DNA of 64,000 nt from Terriglobus albidus (GCF_025685425.1 NZ_JAGTAS010000058.1:1-64000), one strand, 5' to 3'; positions 1 to 9,124 are shown, counted from the stretch's first letter. Numbers and translations are program-made. The notes: a model not told the origin generated them from the sequence alone.

Positions 1-132
1 CAGCGAGCACAACACCTCAGACCATGGATCCATCAGTACAACTGGCACCGACCTCATGCTAGCCTCAATCAAGCTCCACCCATCAGCAGATCCGGCCTCA
101 AAGACAACAACCTGTTGAGACACCACATCTAG
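1..132 (+). mobile_element. 3' end of an IS481-like transposase gene (remnant, cut by window edge)
   Basis: Frame 1 is open from the first base to a TAG at 130-132 and encodes 43 residues including YNWHRPHASLNQAPP and SGLKDNNLL. The YNxxRPHxxL...PP pattern is the usual C-terminal end of IS3/IS481-type DDE transposases, and the GLxxNNLL ending points to IS481. The catalytic core lies outside the window. The stop overlaps the stop codon of the leftward gene that follows, and no terminal inverted repeat can be recognised after it, so this end of the element appears decayed or recombined. Confidence 0.7.
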
Positions 133-377
133 TGCGGGTATTGCGGCCGCTCCCACGGCCGCGGATTCACCGGATCGTTCTTCCAGCTCTGACGCTTGCC
201 CAGGTACCACATCACGGCGCCGAACAGGAACATGATGATTCCCCACTGCAGGTTCAGATTGTCGCCCAGCGACTTCTGATAGATGGCTGAGCCACGGGTG
301 AAGAATCCATAGACGGTCATCAAGCCACCGGTCACAAGAAACATCAGGCCTAGCGGAAAACGGATATCGAGTCCCAT
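129..377 (-). CDS. small two-helix membrane protein
   Basis: An 82-residue protein with two hydrophobic segments, about residues 8-26 and 43-60, and a polar Pro-rich tail ending in WERPQYPH. I recognise no family. It starts 10 bases downstream of the symporter gene on the same strand, with an AGGAGG-like site before its ATG, so it is probably translated from the same mRNA and may be an accessory subunit. Its last codons run into the transposase remnant, so the C-terminus could have been altered by that element. Confidence 0.65.
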   Translation of the reverse strand: MGLDIRFPLGLMFLVTGGLMTVYGFFTRGSAIYQKSLGDNLNLQWGIIMFLFGAVMWYLGKRQSWKNDPVNPRPWERPQYPH

Positions 378-387
378 GCGTTCCTCC

Positions 388-2163
388 TTATGCGAATACC
401 AGGTTGAGAATCACCAGCAAGACCAGCACAGCGATCGCGAGCGATGCCGGCTTCTGCCACCAGGAGAGGTGCTCCTCCACCGGCTTGGGTGTGAGCGAAT
501 AGACCAGACCGACGAGTTCGGGTTCAGGCCGCGGCTTCGTCATCAGGCTGATGGCAACAGTCACCAGCAGATTGACGGAGAAGGCCACAATTGCGGTCCA
601 GAAGTTCTGCGCCATGTCGCTCGGATAAGTGTGGACGAGCTTGATCCAGGCACCATGGAGGCCGGGAGCCGCATCCTGCGGCAGTGTCAGACCATGATGC
701 AGCAGAGCTGCACCGGTACCCAGAATCAGACCGCTGAAGGCGCCGTGTCCGGTAGTCCGCTTCCAGAACATGCCCAGAAGGAAGGTGGCGAAGAGCGGCG
801 CGTTCACAAAGCTGAAGACCAGTTGCAGCGCATCCATGATGTTGTTGAAGCTAGTCGCTGCGTACGCCGCACCGATGGAGAGCAGAATGCCGCCGACAGT
901 CGCTATGCGTCCCATCATCAGATAGTGAGCATCGGTAGCGCGTTTGTTGATGTAGCTCTGATAAATGTCGTAGGTCCACACCGTATTGAAGGCAGTGACG
1001 TTGCCGGCCATACCTGACATGAAGCTTGCCAGCAGAGCGGTGAGTCCCAGGCCGAGGATACCGGACGGGAAATAATGGAGCAGCAGGGCCGGAATGGCAA
1101 GGTCGTAGTTATAGACCGGCTGCCCCTTATCGTCGAGCATCGGAGCTCCGCTGACCGGGTTTACCTTCTGCGGAATAATCCCGAGACTCGTTCCCGCAGT
1201 GCTGGCGCCGACGAGATGGTTTTGCGCGGCATGCTGCACCGCAGGAACGCTGACCGCGATCAGGCCGGGCAGGATAACCAGGAAGGGAAAGAACATCTTC
1301 GGGATGGCTGCGATCAGAGGAACGCGGCGGGCGCTCTCCTCAGAGTTAGCCGCCATGGCGCGCTGGACAACGAGGAAGTCCGTGCACCAGTAGCCGAAGC
1401 TGAGCACAAAGCCGAGTCCCATAACCAGGCCGAACCATTCCACGCCGAGCGGGTTGGTATTGGCATGGGTCATACCCTGCCAGGAATGCGTCATCGGACC
1501 AGGCAGACGCTGCTGAATTCCATGCCATCCGCCGACATTCTTCAAGCCCACCCAGACCAGCGGCGCAAAGCCGGCCACGATCAGGAAGAACTGAAGCACT
1601 TCGTTATAGATGGCCGACGTGAGTCCGCCCAGGAAGATATAGGCCAGCACGATGACGGCGCTGAGAAGGATCGAGACATGGAAGATGTACTGGTCGGGAA
1701 TAATGCCGTGGAACAGACCCAACGTCTGAATCAGCAACGCCATGGCATACATGGAGATGCCTGAGCTGAAGACGGTCATGATGGCGAAGCTAAAGGCATT
1801 GACCGCCCGGGTCTTCTCATCGAAGCGCAGCCGCAGGTACTCCGGCACGGAACGAGCCTTTGAACCGTAGTAGAAGGGCATCATAAAGATGCCGACAAAG
1901 ACCATGGCAGGGACCGCGCCGATCCAGTAGAAGTGGCTGGTGGCGATGCCGTATTTAGCGCCTGAGGCGCCCATGCCGATGACTTCCTGAGCTCCCAGGT
2001 TGGCAGAAATGAAGGCCAGACCGCAGATCCAGGCCGGAATGGAGCGACCGGCAAGGAAGAAATCGTTGCTGGTCCGCATGTAACGCTTCAGCGTAAATCC
2101 AATGCCGAGCACGAAAACGAAATAGACCAGCATAATCAGCCAGTCGATGAAGGTCAGGGTCAC
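388..2163 (-). CDS. sodium/solute symporter (SSS family, SglT-like)
   Basis: A 591-residue polytopic membrane protein with about 13-14 hydrophobic segments. It begins with a short periplasmic end and a first helix near residues 7-23, and carries the SSS-type signature GGLTSAIYNEVLQF at about 179-192. The segment LAGRSIPAW near residue 40 is also typical. The family couples Na+ entry to uptake of sugars, amino acids or vitamins, and related sequences resemble sugar/inositol transporters; the substrate cannot be read from the sequence. It is the first gene of a two-gene leftward unit with the 82-residue membrane protein. Confidence 0.9.
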   Translation of the reverse strand: MTLTFIDWLIMLVYFVFVLGIGFTLKRYMRTSNDFFLAGRSIPAWICGLAFISANLGAQEVIGMGASGAKYGIATSHFYWIGAVPAMVFVGIFMMPFYYGSKARSVPEYLRLRFDEKTRAVNAFSFAIMTVFSSGISMYAMALLIQTLGLFHGIIPDQYIFHVSILLSAVIVLAYIFLGGLTSAIYNEVLQFFLIVAGFAPLVWVGLKNVGGWHGIQQRLPGPMTHSWQGMTHANTNPLGVEWFGLVMGLGFVLSFGYWCTDFLVVQRAMAANSEESARRVPLIAAIPKMFFPFLVILPGLIAVSVPAVQHAAQNHLVGASTAGTSLGIIPQKVNPVSGAPMLDDKGQPVYNYDLAIPALLLHYFPSGILGLGLTALLASFMSGMAGNVTAFNTVWTYDIYQSYINKRATDAHYLMMGRIATVGGILLSIGAAYAATSFNNIMDALQLVFSFVNAPLFATFLLGMFWKRTTGHGAFSGLILGTGAALLHHGLTLPQDAAPGLHGAWIKLVHTYPSDMAQNFWTAIVAFSVNLLVTVAISLMTKPRPEPELVGLVYSLTPKPVEEHLSWWQKPASLAIAVLVLLVILNLVFA

Positions 2164-2411
2164 GTATGCAATCCAGTCCTGACGATTTTGGGCAACATCG
2201 TCATCGCGCTCATTCTAACCGGATTAGTGATATCTCACGGAAGCCCTTTCCTGCGGGTGTCGGCAACCTTACCAAGGGGAGGTGCATCGTACGTCGTTAA
2301 CCAGGAGAGTTCGGCTGCGTCGCGTGCCACTCGGGCGCGGGATGACGGTCAGGCTAATATGAAGCTCGGAGTCTCCCAGCGATCAGGGGCCCACGAAAGA
2401 TTGCAGTACTT

Positions 2412-2834
2412 ATGCTTCATTTCCTGCCGAACAAACGTATGCAACCGACGGTTCTCTTGATTGACGACAACGCGGTCCAGGCAGCCACGCGGCAGACGAT
2501 TCTGAAGCGTGCCGGCTACTTCGTCATCCCCGCCCTGAATCCGCAACGCGCATTGGAGCAGTTTCGAGCCAATGAGTTTCCCGCAGTCATCGACTTGGTG
2601 ATTACGGATCACATCATGCCCGGCATGACCGGGGCGGAGTTTGTGCGCGAGCTTCGCACCTTTGCCCCGACCCTGCCTGTGCTGGTTATTAGCGGCATGG
2701 AAGAGGCGGAGGATGAATATGTGGACCTGAACGTGAACTTTCGTCTGAAACCACTTTTGCCGGATAACCTTCTGGCCAGCGTCCACCAACTCATCCATCC
2801 AGGTAATGGCGGCGAAAAACGCGATATCGCCTAG
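2412..2834 (+). CDS. single-domain response regulator (receiver)
   Basis: A 140-residue stand-alone receiver domain. The acidic pair D18/D19, phospho-acceptor D66 (in ITDHIMPG), S94 and K113 are all present, so it should be phosphorylatable. There is no output domain. A second ATG at 2439 (MQPTVLL) would start the domain more compactly; neither start has a clear ribosome-binding site. It is divergent from the symporter and lies about 120 bases upstream of the cytochrome c maturation genes. No partner kinase is adjacent. Confidence 0.85.
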   Translation: MLHFLPNKRMQPTVLLIDDNAVQAATRQTILKRAGYFVIPALNPQRALEQFRANEFPAVIDLVITDHIMPGMTGAEFVRELRTFAPTLPVLVISGMEEAEDEYVDLNVNFRLKPLLPDNLLASVHQLIHPGNGGEKRDIA

Positions 2835-2951
2835 CTGGAACCGGTCGGGACCTGATCGTGACATGGCGGCCGACGCGCGATCTTCGGCCGATCAGTCCGC
2901 TAACCGCGCAACCTCATTGCCCGGCATGCCTCTGGCCTGAGAAAATGAGCG

Positions 2952-5015
2952 GTGGAGCCCTTCATGCCGCACCCCATGCCTACCTTTGGCAGTTTCTCCC
3001 TGCTGCTGGCCCTCGTGCTTGCTGTCTATTCCCTGGCTATGGGAGGGGCATCGCTCTGGCAGATGGCAACCGGCCGCGCCGGTCGCATCGCCCCTGAGCG
3101 CCTTTCAGAGACTGCCCGCCGCGCCGGCATCATGACCTTCGCCGCAGTCTCCTGCGCGGCCTTCGCCCTGGTATGGGCGGCATTCACCAATGACTATTCG
3201 GTGGCCTATATCCTCCACCACACCAACCGCGACCTGCATCCGGCGTACAAATTTTCTGCATTGTGGTCCGGGCAGGAGGGTTCGCTACTGCTGTGGAGCT
3301 GGCTGCTGGCTGCCTACGGTTTTGTCCTGCGCCTCCGCCATAAGGTCGACGTACGGCTGACTGCGCACGCCTCTACGATCCTGTCCGGTGTTCAGGTCTT
3401 TTTCCTGCTCCTGCTGGTCTTCGCCGCGCCGCCGTTCTCCATCCAGCCGGGCGAGATTCCCCCGGACGGCTTCGGTCTCAATCCCCTGCTGCAGTATCCG
3501 GAGATGGTGATCCATCCCCCGATGCTTTACCTGGGTTATGTGGGCTTCACCGTTCCGTTCGCCTTCGCCCTCGGCGCGCTGATCATGCGCTACCCCGGTG
3601 AGAAGTGGATTCACATCACCCGTCGCTGGACAATGGTGACCTGGCTCTTCCTGACCGTCGGCATCTTCCTGGGCGCGCACTGGGCGTACTCGGTGCTCGG
3701 ATGGGGAGGCTACTGGGGATGGGACCCGGTTGAGAACGCCAGCCTGATGCCATGGCTAACCGGTACGGCGTTCCTGCACTCCGTGATGATGCAGGAGAAG
3801 CGCGGCATGATGAAGAGCTGGAATGTCTGGCTCATCTTCTCCACCTTCATGCTTACAGTGCTGGGAACGCTGCTGACGCGCTCCGGCCTGGTGAGCTCCG
3901 TCCACGCGTTCGCGCAATCCAGCATTGGAAACTGGTTTTACGGCTTCCTCGTTCTCGTCTTCTGCGTCTGCCTCTTCGTCTTTGTACGGCAGCGCGATCA
4001 CCTGAAGACAGAGAACAAGCTCGAATCGATCGTCTCCCGCGAGTCCAGCTTTCTTTTCAATAACCTCATCCTGCTGGTCGCCTGCTTCACAGTGCTATGG
4101 GGCACGCTCTTCCCGGTCCTGAGCGAGTATGTGCAGGGCTCCAAGGCTACAGTCGGAGCGCCGTTTTATAACCGCGTCGCTCTGCCGATCGGTCTCTTCC
4201 TTCTGTTCCTTACGGGTGTAGGACCATTGCTGGCCTGGCGCAGCACCACCCTGCGGACGATCCGCCGGAACTTTGTACTACCGTCGATTGCGACTGTCGC
4301 CACTGCTATCGGCCTGATGTTTGCGCATATCCGCCCTTGGGAAGATCAGTCTGAGCTCTACTCTCTCATGGCTTTCTCTCTCGGCGCCGGCGTCATCACC
4401 GCGATCCTTTCGGAGTTTCTGCGCGGCGCCAACGTCGTTCGGACGCAGACCGGTAAGAACCTCTTCGCCGCTTCGCTACAACTGATCCAGCGCAACACGC
4501 GTCGCTATGGCGGCTACATCGTTCACTTCGGCGTAGTCGTCATCATTGTCGGTATTGCGGGAGGAGCTTTCAATCAGTCGACCGAACAGGAGGTTGGTTT
4601 CGGCGACAAGATCAATATCGGTGGGTATGAACTGCGTTGCCAGTCCTACACGCAAGACTCGAACGCCAACTACGACACCGAGTACGCCCTGCTGGATGTT
4701 TATCGTCATGGCAACTACGTGACGCAGCTTGCGCCTGAACACCGTTTCTACAGCGCCAGTCAGACGAACTCTACCATCGTGGCGAATCGTTCAACCCTGC
4801 AGCACGACTTGTACGTCATCTATGAGGGCAAGAATCCGGAGACAGGCAAGCCAATTATCAAGGCGTTCCTGAATCCGTTGATCGCCTGGATCTGGATCGG
4901 GGTATTGATCATCATCCTGGGAACCTTCGTTGCACTCGCACCGGCCATCAAACCGGCGCTGGCAGCTTCTCGTGTAATGCATACAGAAGCCGTTGCGGTT
5001 GGGAGTGGTGACTAA
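2952..5015 (+). CDS. ccmF: cytochrome c heme lyase subunit CcmF
   Basis: A 687-residue membrane protein with about 15 hydrophobic segments. The tryptophan-rich heme-handling motif WGGYWGWDPVEN lies near residue 251, followed by LMPWLTGTAFLHS, as in CcmF/CcsA-type proteins. CcmF works with CcmH/I to attach heme to apocytochrome c on the periplasmic side. The GTG at 2952 opens the frame; ATGs at 2964 and 2976 are possible alternatives and lie closer to the first helix. The stop codon TAA overlaps the ATG of the next gene by one base, so ccmF and ccmH are translationally coupled. ccmA-E are not in this window. Confidence 0.93.
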   Translation: MEPFMPHPMPTFGSFSLLLALVLAVYSLAMGGASLWQMATGRAGRIAPERLSETARRAGIMTFAAVSCAAFALVWAAFTNDYSVAYILHHTNRDLHPAYKFSALWSGQEGSLLLWSWLLAAYGFVLRLRHKVDVRLTAHASTILSGVQVFFLLLLVFAAPPFSIQPGEIPPDGFGLNPLLQYPEMVIHPPMLYLGYVGFTVPFAFALGALIMRYPGEKWIHITRRWTMVTWLFLTVGIFLGAHWAYSVLGWGGYWGWDPVENASLMPWLTGTAFLHSVMMQEKRGMMKSWNVWLIFSTFMLTVLGTLLTRSGLVSSVHAFAQSSIGNWFYGFLVLVFCVCLFVFVRQRDHLKTENKLESIVSRESSFLFNNLILLVACFTVLWGTLFPVLSEYVQGSKATVGAPFYNRVALPIGLFLLFLTGVGPLLAWRSTTLRTIRRNFVLPSIATVATAIGLMFAHIRPWEDQSELYSLMAFSLGAGVITAILSEFLRGANVVRTQTGKNLFAASLQLIQRNTRRYGGYIVHFGVVVIIVGIAGGAFNQSTEQEVGFGDKINIGGYELRCQSYTQDSNANYDTEYALLDVYRHGNYVTQLAPEHRFYSASQTNSTIVANRSTLQHDLYVIYEGKNPETGKPIIKAFLNPLIAWIWIGVLIIILGTFVALAPAIKPALAASRVMHTEAVAVGSGD

Positions 5016-5533
5016 TGCAGATTTCTTCTTTCATGCATCGCCTTTTCGCACGCACGCTTCGGCATCGCATGGTGCAACTCGGCGCGGTTTTATTTGGAGC
5101 CGTTCTTCTGATGGCTGCTGCGGATGACAGCGGTACGCGCTTCAACAAGATTGGCCACGCCATGATGTGCGCTTGCGGTTGCGGCCAGATTCTGCTGGAG
5201 TGCAACCATGTGGGCTGCCCGGACTCTGACCGGATGATCGGCGAGCTACGGACACAAGTTGCGAGCGGCGGCGACGATACTTCGATCTTCAACTGGTTTG
5301 CCGCGAAATACGGTCCAACGATTCTTGCCGCGCCGATCCGCGGCGGCTTCGATACCGTGGCCTGGATTACTCCCGTAGCCGTCTTTCTGCTGGCAACGAT
5401 CGGCACTGCTTTTCTGGTACGCACCTGGGTACGCCGCCGTAGAAATACTGTGACTACACCCGAGGGTATTCCGGTTCAGTTGCCGGAGAACGACGCGATG
5501 CGTGAGCGCATTCGCCGGGAGACGGAATACTGA
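5015..5533 (+). CDS. ccmH: cytochrome c maturation protein CcmH (CcmH/NrfF family)
   Basis: A 172-residue protein with an N-terminal hydrophobic signal/anchor (about 18-34), the periplasmic CcmH/NrfF domain, a second membrane segment (about 112-131) and a basic tail. The family presents reduced apocytochrome to the heme lyase through a CxxC. Here the site reads MMCACGCGQ (C52, C54, C56), followed by ECNHVGCP, so it is richer in cysteine than the usual LRCxxC. It overlaps ccmF by one base at its start and the next gene by one base at its end. Confidence 0.88.
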   Translation: MQISSFMHRLFARTLRHRMVQLGAVLFGAVLLMAAADDSGTRFNKIGHAMMCACGCGQILLECNHVGCPDSDRMIGELRTQVASGGDDTSIFNWFAAKYGPTILAAPIRGGFDTVAWITPVAVFLLATIGTAFLVRTWVRRRRNTVTTPEGIPVQLPENDAMRERIRRETEY

Positions 5534-5799
5534 TGGGACTGGTTGCCGCTGCTGTTTTGACTCTTGCCTCGCTGACCTACATCTTCTGGCCGGCCGAGAA
5601 CCCTTTTTCGCAGCGCGCTAAGTCGCGCCTCGACTATCTCCGCGAGCGCAAGGACGCCGTGTACGAGAACCTGCGCGACCTGAACTTCGAGTACAAGGCC
5701 GGAAAATATCCGGAAGAGGATTACGTCACCCAGCGGTCTCTGCTGGAGAATGAAGCGGCAGAGATCATGGGCGAAATGGAGCGCCTGGAACGCGCATAA
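5533..5799 (+). CDS. CcmI-like small membrane protein of the ccm operon
   Basis: An 88-residue protein with one N-terminal membrane segment (about 3-19) and a helical cytoplasmic or periplasmic tail, including LRDLNFEYKAGKYPEEDY and an LE-rich end. This resembles the short N-terminal module of CcmI, which recruits apocytochrome; the TPR part of full-length CcmI is absent. The ATG overlaps the ccmH stop (TGATG), making it the third coupled gene of the operon. A related tail motif recurs at the C-terminus of the 422-residue protein at 9183-10451. Confidence 0.7.
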   Translation: MGLVAAAVLTLASLTYIFWPAENPFSQRAKSRLDYLRERKDAVYENLRDLNFEYKAGKYPEEDYVTQRSLLENEAAEIMGEMERLERA

Positions 5800-5859
5800 G
5801 GCATTTTTTCCGCATCAGCAGTATTAGGGTGGTGTATCAGAATTTTTTGACAAAACGTT

Positions 5860-6085
5860 GTCATCCTGAACGAAGTGAAGGACCTGCTTTTCAACCCTTC
5901 GGAGGCAAAAGCTAAGGACCTGGGGACGTTGCCCCAGGTGATATAGAACGCGCCTTCAGCGCTTAGAGCCAGGGAACCTTTTGTTTCATTATTCTCATGT
6001 CTGCCGGGTGCCCACCCTTCGCGGTTCCCAACGAACTTGTTGTTGGAGTGAACGCTCGCAATGCTAGGGTGGGGTAGGGAATACC
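5860..6085. repeat. mixed palindromic intergenic repeat (type 3) between ccm operon and VOC gene
   Basis: The 402-base gap 5800-6201 contains no supportable gene. It holds a TGTCATCCTGAACGAAGTG block (from 5861), the palindrome CCTGGGGACGTTGCCCCAGG (5919-5938), then TATAGAACGCGCCTTCAGCG, and a GCAATGCTAGGGTGGGG block near 6058-6075. The middle unit recurs at 12727-12772 and the last at 9081-9108 (inverted) and 12790-12811. Short reading frames through it in any direction are repeat translations. Confidence 0.75.
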
Positions 6086-6201
6086 CCAATCTTCTGAAGA
6101 AACCGCACAAACAAATTGTCCGCCCCCGGGCGAAGGACTCCGGTTTTGACTATCCACTTCCCACCTCTCCCGCGCTACGATAGTGGCACCGCGGAGGGGA
6201 T

Positions 6202-6567
6202 ATGACCCAGTCGATCTTCCCGATGATCCATGTGCCGGACGTTCGAGCGACAGTGGAGTGGTACGTCTCCGTCCTCGGCTTCACCAAAACAGGCGAAAAC
6301 ATTGAATGCGGCGAGATGAACTGGGCGCGCGTGCGTTACGGCGCCAGCGAGATCATGCTGAACATTGGAGGCCACCCCAGTGAGGCCTTCCGGCGCGAAT
6401 TCGATCTCTACCTCTACGCCTCAGACGTGGACGCACTATACGAGCGTCTTCATAAACGGGTCGACATCGTTGAGCCACCGCATGACACCGAGTACGGCAT
6501 GCGTGAGTTCATCCTGCGGGATTGCAACCGCTTTTGGATCACCTTCGGACAGCCGATTGGGAATTGA
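6202..6567 (+). CDS. VOC-family (glyoxalase/bleomycin-resistance fold) protein
   Basis: A 121-residue single-module VOC protein: FPMIHVPDVRATVEWYVSVLGF at the start is the typical first beta-alpha unit, and the end REFILRDCNRFWITFGQ is the usual last strand. The family includes metal-dependent dioxygenases, lyases and drug-binding proteins; the reaction cannot be inferred. It has a strong GGAGGGG site 4 bases before the ATG. It sits alone between two repeat-rich gaps, upstream of the acylase gene. Confidence 0.85.
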   Translation: MTQSIFPMIHVPDVRATVEWYVSVLGFTKTGENIECGEMNWARVRYGASEIMLNIGGHPSEAFRREFDLYLYASDVDALYERLHKRVDIVEPPHDTEYGMREFILRDCNRFWITFGQPIGN

Positions 6568-6761
6568 AGAATTGAATGATTGAAAAATTGAATAAGGGCT
6601 AAGCCTTCGCTTGGGTACTTATACCGTACGTCTTCAACTTTCAACTTTTAACTTTCAACGTCCAGCAACGGGCTCTGCCAGAGCCATATTCACCTGATCG
6701 GCCACTGCCCCTCGATGTTACATTCCTTTTAAAGCCGCACAATCCATCCAGGAGTCCTGCT

Positions 6762-9026
6762 GTGAGTCTGCGCCGCACTGCTTTACTGGTTGTGTCTTCG
6801 CTTCTCTCCTCTCCGCTGCTGGCGGCCGGCCATGAGCCGCCAAAGTACACCCCACAGAAGGGCACTGAGATTCTGTGGGATACGTGGGGTGTTCCGCACA
6901 TCTACGCGAAGTCCGTTGAAGATATGTTCTACGCCTATGGATGGGCACAGACAGCAGCTCATGGAAACCTGTTGCTCACCGTCTACGGCAATGCGCGCGG
7001 CAGAGCCGCAGAGTACTGGGGACTGAAAGGAAATCCCATCAGCCCAGCGGCGAATAATCTCAACAACGACACCTGGGTGTGGACCAACGGAATTCCGCAG
7101 CGCGGCGAGGAGTGGCTGGCGGCGCAGACGCCGGAGTTCCGTAAATATCTCGATGCCTTTGCTGCCGGCATTAATGCCTATGCCGCGGCCCACGGCGACA
7201 CGTTGAGCGCGGAGGCAAAGCGTGTCCTGCCCGTAACGACGCTGGACATCATCACGCATGAAGAGAAGTTCGTGAACTTCACCTTCGTGGCAGGACCGCG
7301 CCTCATGTTTCCGGCGCGCAATGCGGGTACCTCCGAAGCCGCGTTAGAGCCTCGCATGGCTCCCTTTGTAGACGACGATCCCGCTGCTCCAAATATGGAC
7401 ATGGAAGACGGCTCCAACGGTTGGGCTATCGGTCCCTCGCACTCGGCCAGCGGTAAAGCCATGCTACTGATGAATCCGCACCTGGCCTGGGCCGGCGAAC
7501 AGAGCTACTTTCAGGTGCAGCTCACGGCGCCGGGCATCGACCTCTCCGGCGCCACGCAGATTGGCCTTCCAGTCCTACGCTTCAGCTTCTCGCCTTATAA
7601 TGCCATTACCAACACGGTGAATACCAACGATGGAGCCGACCTCTACAAGATCGTTCTCAAAGACGATGGGTATCTCTTCGATGGCAAGGTGCTTCCCTTC
7701 AAAGTAGAGACGCACACCCTCAAGATCCTGCAGCCGGATGGCAGCACCGAAGAGCAGGCACTCACGATCAAGTCTACGGTTCACGGCCCCATTATTCGAA
7801 CCGACAACGGCTCACCCATCTCCCTCCGTGTCGCCGGACTCGATAAGCCGCAGATGTTGGATCAGTACTGGCACATGGACACGGCCCATACCTTTGCCGA
7901 GTACGAGGCACAACTCAAACGCCTGCAACTGCCCATGTACAACGTGATGTACGCCGACCGTGATGGACACATCATGTACTTCTTCGCCTCCACCCTACCC
8001 AAGCGTAGCGAGGGTGACTATGCCTTCTGGGGCGGCGTGGTTCCAGGTGACGATTCGAAGTATCTGTGGAACGAATATCTCCCTTACGAGCGGCTGCCGA
8101 AGCTGATCGATCCACCGTCAGGCTATGTACAGAACTCCAACGAACCGCCGTGGGATGCGGGCTGGCCGACGATGTTAGATCCGGCGGAGTATCCCCCCTA
8201 CGTCGCTCCGAAGTTTCCGCACTTTCGCTCCGATCGCGGCCTGCGCATGCTTTCAGAGGACAAGAAGATCAGCTTCGATGCACTGACGGCCAGAAAGCTC
8301 TCGACTCATATGGAGCTTGCCGACCGCATGTTGCCTGAGCTTCTTGAAGCTGTGAACCAGTACGGCAGCGACAGGACGAAGAAGGCTGCCGATCTACTAA
8401 AGAGCTGGGACCGCAACGCCGAAGCCAGTTCCCGGGGAGCCCTGCTCTTCTATGTCTGGTCGCAGAAGTTCACCAATGCGCAGTTGACCATCTCCACCGC
8501 CTCCGGCTCACGAAACTTTGCTGTTCCTTACAAGGTGGAGGAACCGTTGACCACTCCACGTGGCTTGAAGGACCCGAAGTACGCTGTGCAGTTGCTCGAT
8601 GAAGCGATCGACGAGACCATCAAAACCTATGGCGCGCTCGATCGCCCCTGGGGTGACGTGATGCGCTTCCAGATCAATGGCCAGTCGGACGGCAACACTA
8701 CCGCGGAACGTGGCGCCCCCATTGACGGGGTGGACCTGCCAGGCAACGGAGGCTACGGCAATCTGGGCATCTTTCGCGTCGTCACCTTCGGGCCGATTGC
8801 GAACGGAATCAAAACACCGGTACACGGCGACACCATCACCATGGCGGTGGAGTTCAGCAAAGTACCGCATGCCAAGGTGCTGGTCAGCTATGGCAACTGC
8901 TCGCAGCCGGGCTGCAAACACCACACCGACCAGCTCCCGCTGATGCGCGACAAACAGTGGCGCGACCTGTGGCTGAGCCGCAAGGACGTGGAAGGGAACC
9001 TCGAAAAGCGCGACCCGCTGAAGTAA
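6762..9026 (+). CDS. secreted penicillin acylase-family amidohydrolase (AHL acylase-like)
   Basis: A 754-residue Ntn-hydrolase precursor with a signal peptide (about 1-22, ending LLAAG). The small and large subunits would be separated by autocleavage before Ser218 in EDGSNGWAIGPS, which matches the family's conserved nucleophile; NPHLAW follows about 20 residues later. Members remove acyl side chains from acyl-homoserine lactones, beta-lactams or lipopeptides, so quorum-signal turnover or cell-wall related deacylation are possibilities. The GTG start is chosen because AGGAG lies 8 bases upstream and the signal peptide begins directly after it. A terminator-like hairpin follows the gene. Confidence 0.9.
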   Translation: MSLRRTALLVVSSLLSSPLLAAGHEPPKYTPQKGTEILWDTWGVPHIYAKSVEDMFYAYGWAQTAAHGNLLLTVYGNARGRAAEYWGLKGNPISPAANNLNNDTWVWTNGIPQRGEEWLAAQTPEFRKYLDAFAAGINAYAAAHGDTLSAEAKRVLPVTTLDIITHEEKFVNFTFVAGPRLMFPARNAGTSEAALEPRMAPFVDDDPAAPNMDMEDGSNGWAIGPSHSASGKAMLLMNPHLAWAGEQSYFQVQLTAPGIDLSGATQIGLPVLRFSFSPYNAITNTVNTNDGADLYKIVLKDDGYLFDGKVLPFKVETHTLKILQPDGSTEEQALTIKSTVHGPIIRTDNGSPISLRVAGLDKPQMLDQYWHMDTAHTFAEYEAQLKRLQLPMYNVMYADRDGHIMYFFASTLPKRSEGDYAFWGGVVPGDDSKYLWNEYLPYERLPKLIDPPSGYVQNSNEPPWDAGWPTMLDPAEYPPYVAPKFPHFRSDRGLRMLSEDKKISFDALTARKLSTHMELADRMLPELLEAVNQYGSDRTKKAADLLKSWDRNAEASSRGALLFYVWSQKFTNAQLTISTASGSRNFAVPYKVEEPLTTPRGLKDPKYAVQLLDEAIDETIKTYGALDRPWGDVMRFQINGQSDGNTTAERGAPIDGVDLPGNGGYGNLGIFRVVTFGPIANGIKTPVHGDTITMAVEFSKVPHAKVLVSYGNCSQPGCKHHTDQLPLMRDKQWRDLWLSRKDVEGNLEKRDPLK

Positions 9027-9063
9027 GGTATATCGGCAAATTCGTTTTGTAGTTTGTTAGTGA

Positions 9064-9112
9064 TCCGGGGTATTCTTTGCCCCTAGCGTTGCGAGGGTGG
9101 GGCACCCGGCCA
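9064..9112. repeat. short copy of intergenic repeat type 3 (inverted)
   Basis: The segment 9081-9108 (CCCTAGCGTTGCGAGGGTGG and flank) is the reverse complement of the block at 12780-12807, with a near-complete match over about 26 bases. It lies just after the acylase stop codon and before the terminator hairpin. Confidence 0.7.
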
Positions 9113-9124
9113 AGGAAAGTAACC

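Noticed and set aside
376-1764. Two rightward frames across the symporter gene
   Set aside because: Low-hydrophobicity, Arg/Gln/His-rich translations of the antisense strand of a membrane-protein gene; typical high-GC shadows.
5721-6157. Small leftward frames in the 5.8-6.2 kb gap
   Set aside because: They read through repeat blocks, and the translation (KSRSFTSFRMT) is a known kind of false product of such repeats.
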